64,000 nt of DNA from Asparagopsis taxiformis. Lineage: Eukaryota > Rhodophyta > Florideophyceae > Bonnemaisoniales > Bonnemaisoniaceae. Shown in pieces: positions 62,309-64,000 of this stretch. The stretch lies in the NCBI GenBank assembly GCA_030407315.1, contig JALQPE010002583.1, positions 1-64,000 of the forward strand, given 5' to 3'. Position numbers and translations under genes: made by a program. Numbering within the stretch: the stretch's first letter is position 1; the number at the start of each line of letters is the position of its first letter. The notes below the pieces were generated by a model. That model saw only the letters and a list, made by a program, of their open reading frames with translations, was not told where the DNA came from and made no database searches.

Positions 62309-63303
62309 TCATCTTCGTGATACTTGCTGCCATTTGCACGCGATAAGCTGTCCGAAAGACATGTCATCGGTGATAAACTTTGCAAATCCATCGTTTTCCC
62401 CACAGTCAGCGCTCTGGTCGTGTAGCAAACTCAGTCCGGCCAATTTCCGCCGATCCTCGTCCCTGATAGCTGTAACTGCTGTGTCGAAACCAGGGTATTG
62501 GAAAAACACAAAACTAAGCCGCTCCTGATCCGTGAGTATCACCCGATGCAAAGGAGTCCGCAGACGTCCGCTCGTAAATAGACTTAGAAAGTCAGAGCAA
62601 TTCACAACCATAGTATCCTCCATGGGCGGCACATCATGCCATTCATCTTGCACACAGATTTGCAGTGCCGATTTGCTACCAGTTTTCTGTGCCATAAGCG
62701 TCGCGAATCCCCAACCCGTATGTGCAGAAGACCCAGTCATATGTTTCTCAGCACTCTCCGTCCTGTGGTAATGGAACGGTCGTAGTAGAGATATCGACTC
62801 CCCTTGACGACAGAGTGTTCGTAAATCTGCTATTGGCCTCGGATCATCCGTCCATGTCGTCATGATTGCGTCTACGAGGACAAGCATAACTCTGTTCATG
62901 AAAGAAAGTAATGCATCAAAACTGTTCTTCATGAGCATATCTGGTGTAGATCGTTTCCAAAACGGCCATACATTTTCTGATTCCAGCGCGTTTTGTGGAG
63001 TGCATCCTCCATTGCTCCAGTCGTACGACCAGCTGAAAGCTTCTATCCATTCGATTGTTTGCGCCCTTGATTCACAAGCTGTCTTGATGTAGCCTCTTGT
63101 GACACCAGCGGCAAGTCCTTTTAAAGCCGCTGACTGTTTCTCCTGGAGAGGTCGTTGGAAAAAGGATGTGCCTCTGAGAATGCAGGAGCGACAAATTGTT
63201 GAAGAAGGCAACGAATTTCCCCGCCAAACTTGAGATAGGCAATTCCGGAGATTTGGAATGCAGAGAACACTTTGGTGGATGAGTTCTCACACAGATAACT
63301 CAC
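62309..63303 (-). pseudogene. IPNS-like 2-oxoglutarate/Fe(II) oxygenase, frameshifted, HxG in place of HxD
   Basis: The N-terminal piece (63303 to about 63170: FSAFQISGIAYLKFGGE, LLQQFVAPAFSEA) continues after a frameshift near 63170 in the frame from 63211 (SFFQRPLQEKQSAALKG, AFSWSYDWSNGG). The jelly-roll core has SSAHTGWGFATLM, where the usual metal-binding His-x-Asp is His-Thr-Gly (codons at 62722-62714). It is followed by EWHDVPPMEDTMVVNCSDFL, the distal His in TPLHRV, and Arg-x-Ser (RLS) that binds 2-oxoglutarate. Length is close to the 330-residue family norm. With Asp lost, normal hydroxylation is unlikely. The Gly codon is GGT, one transition from Asp GAT, so simple decay is the first explanation. 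Family members oxidise small molecules in the cytosol; the substrate is unknown. Confidence 0.72.
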
Positions 63304-63532
63304 TTAATTTGTTCTCTACTCTGGACAGCTCATTTCTTAGTTTTAGTAGCGAAGCAAGCTTATCAATCTGATCCTGATTCAGCTCCTTCCCTTCCTTTCG
63401 ACTGTTTTCCAACAATTCAATCGTTTGAAGCTTCTTCTTCAGCTTCTTAATTTTCTTTCCAGCAACCTCCACAGAGTCGATATCATCGACGCTAGTAGTT
63501 GACAGTTCGACCTTTGGCGGCACGCCATTCAT
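63287..63532 (-). CDS. Lys/Glu-rich coiled-coil protein fragment
   Basis: From MNGVPPKVELST at 63532 the 81 residues include KKIKKLKKKLQTIELLE and NQDQIDKLASLLKLRNEL, the kind of charged helix found at the end of eIF2A, PYM and other RNA-linked proteins. I cannot say which. It may be the last exon of a longer gene or an independent small protein. The next gene on the strand, the oxygenase, overlaps its end in another frame. Its start codon overlaps that of the + strand zinc-finger ORF. Confidence 0.45.
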   Translation of the reverse strand: MNGVPPKVELSTTSVDDIDSVEVAGKKIKKLKKKLQTIELLENSRKEGKELNQDQIDKLASLLKLRNELSRVENKLSELSV

Positions 63533-63779
63533 GGTCGTAGACCAGACAGCCGTCATCACACTCGCCACTATGGCCGTCAGTAGTGGCGGCGGGATCGGAC
63601 TCGTGGCATGGACCGAGAACCATGGGAAGCGAACTGAACGACGTCAAAATGTTCAAATCTGCGTCGAATGTCTGGGTGAGACAGTCGTGCCGTGTAATCT
63701 GTGCAATGCTACCGGTAAGGATCCTCTGAATGAGGCCAACGTGTGCTCCTACTGCAACGGCAAGGGGCATGTGCAATGA
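63531..63779 (+). CDS. DnaJ-type zinc-finger protein (BSD2-like)
   Basis: The 82-residue frame has a hydrophobic N-terminal stretch (AVITLATMAVSSGGGIGLVAW) that could be a membrane or transit segment, then three Cys-pair blocks: CVECLGE, CNLCNATG and CSYCNGKG, close to the CxxCxGxG repeat of DnaJ cysteine-rich domains. Stand-alone proteins of this type in algae and plants are often plastid chaperone-like factors. No J-domain is present. The ORF ends GHVQ with a TGA, and the following bases (GATTTAATTGCAACGG) could code a fourth partial block in another frame, so the C-terminus may continue via an intron. The start overlaps the ATG of the - strand ORF. Confidence 0.65.
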   Translation: MVVDQTAVITLATMAVSSGGGIGLVAWTENHGKRTERRQNVQICVECLGETVVPCNLCNATGKDPLNEANVCSYCNGKGHVQ

Positions 63780-64000
63780 TTTAATTGCAACGGAACTGGC
63801 ATACAGCCGCGTTTTCTTGATAGGTTGGTTTCATCTTTTCCACTCTGTTCAAACCGCGATTTTGCCGATGCACTAACCGCCACTTTTCTTTCATTATCTC
63901 CCGCAGATTATCACCCGACGACTTTAAGGATTAACACAGACGGGCAAGCACCGTGGCAAATTCCAGTGCAGTGATGTAGATAATGAGCTTTACAATATAT
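63780..64000. other. End of window without a supported gene
   Basis: Possible continuation of the zinc-finger gene by splicing (a TAGGTTGGTTTCATC stretch and CCCGCAGATT, an acceptor-like site near 63906), but no frame is long enough to confirm it. Confidence 0.3.

Noticed and set aside
62309..63303. Calling the oxygenase a halogenase
   Set aside because: Only one residue supports it, the change is a single base from Asp and the gene is frameshifted; kept as a finding to check, not as an annotation.
1..64000. Prokaryotic or viral origin of the window, suggested by ParB and DNA methylase
   Set aside because: Chromoviruses with LTRs, Tudor-like, SET and NB-ARC genes and MITE-like repeats place it in a eukaryotic nuclear genome; overlapping ORFs can be explained by frameshifts.

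Overview
The window is nuclear DNA of a eukaryote and consists mostly of nested mobile elements with broken genes between them. Two Ty3/gypsy chromoviruses, a DnaJ/BSD2-type zinc-finger ORF, an NB-ARC relic with APAF1-like helical regions and compact, intron-poor reading frames fit a multicellular alga. A florideophyte red alga is my tentative guess; no ribosomal or plastid marker is present to prove it.

Layout: (1) 1-13499 is a 13.5 kb chromovirus. The window opens in its 5' LTR; gag, pol, integrase and chromodomain lie on the + strand, and a large antisense gene with one in-frame amber codon lies before the 3' LTR. Its 3' LTR ends inside a host-side gene. (2) 13499-28457 is the most unusual part. 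On the - strand lie a ParB-like protein, an overlapping ORF with a PHD-like zinc region cut by the chromovirus, and a large protein carrying a beta-class N6/N4 DNA methyltransferase (DPPYN first, then VDMFAGTFSTAVACL) followed by a SET domain. The methyltransferase gene is split by a 6.5 kb insertion (about 19813-26298) that carries its own gene, subterminal CTGGT/ACCAG repeats and many hairpins. Hairpin elements with TAAAATTTGG ends and inverted duplications lie between the ParB and methyltransferase genes. (3) About 29410-34161 holds a second copy of the inserted gene, a Tudor-like gene on the opposite strand, and the same right end; it truncates another small gene. (4) 34162-42400 contains a dispersed hairpin family, a Gly-rich tandem repeat, a second SET gene with frameshifts, an orphan ORF and an ACAGTAAA hairpin cluster. 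(5) 42858-45060 is an NB-ARC pseudogene. (6) 45175-51134 is a second chromovirus on the - strand, with nearly identical 570 bp LTRs and a TCATG target duplication. (7) 51135-57800 is relic sequence and satellite-like DNA: 170 bp repeats, and roughly 1 kb units full of TTACAGCAAAG hairpins. (8) 57900-63780 holds weakly characterised ORFs, a frameshifted IPNS-like 2-oxoglutarate oxygenase, a Lys-rich coiled-coil ORF and a DnaJ-type zinc-finger ORF.

The main novelty candidate is the ParB-like / DNA methyltransferase-SET pair. ParB next to an adenine methylase is a common prophage and plasmid arrangement; here it is found in eukaryotic DNA, with a histone-methyltransferase-type SET domain fused on and hairpin elements around it. 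Single-base frameshifts run through almost every long gene, including those of the young chromovirus, so some may be residual sequencing indels rather than true decay.
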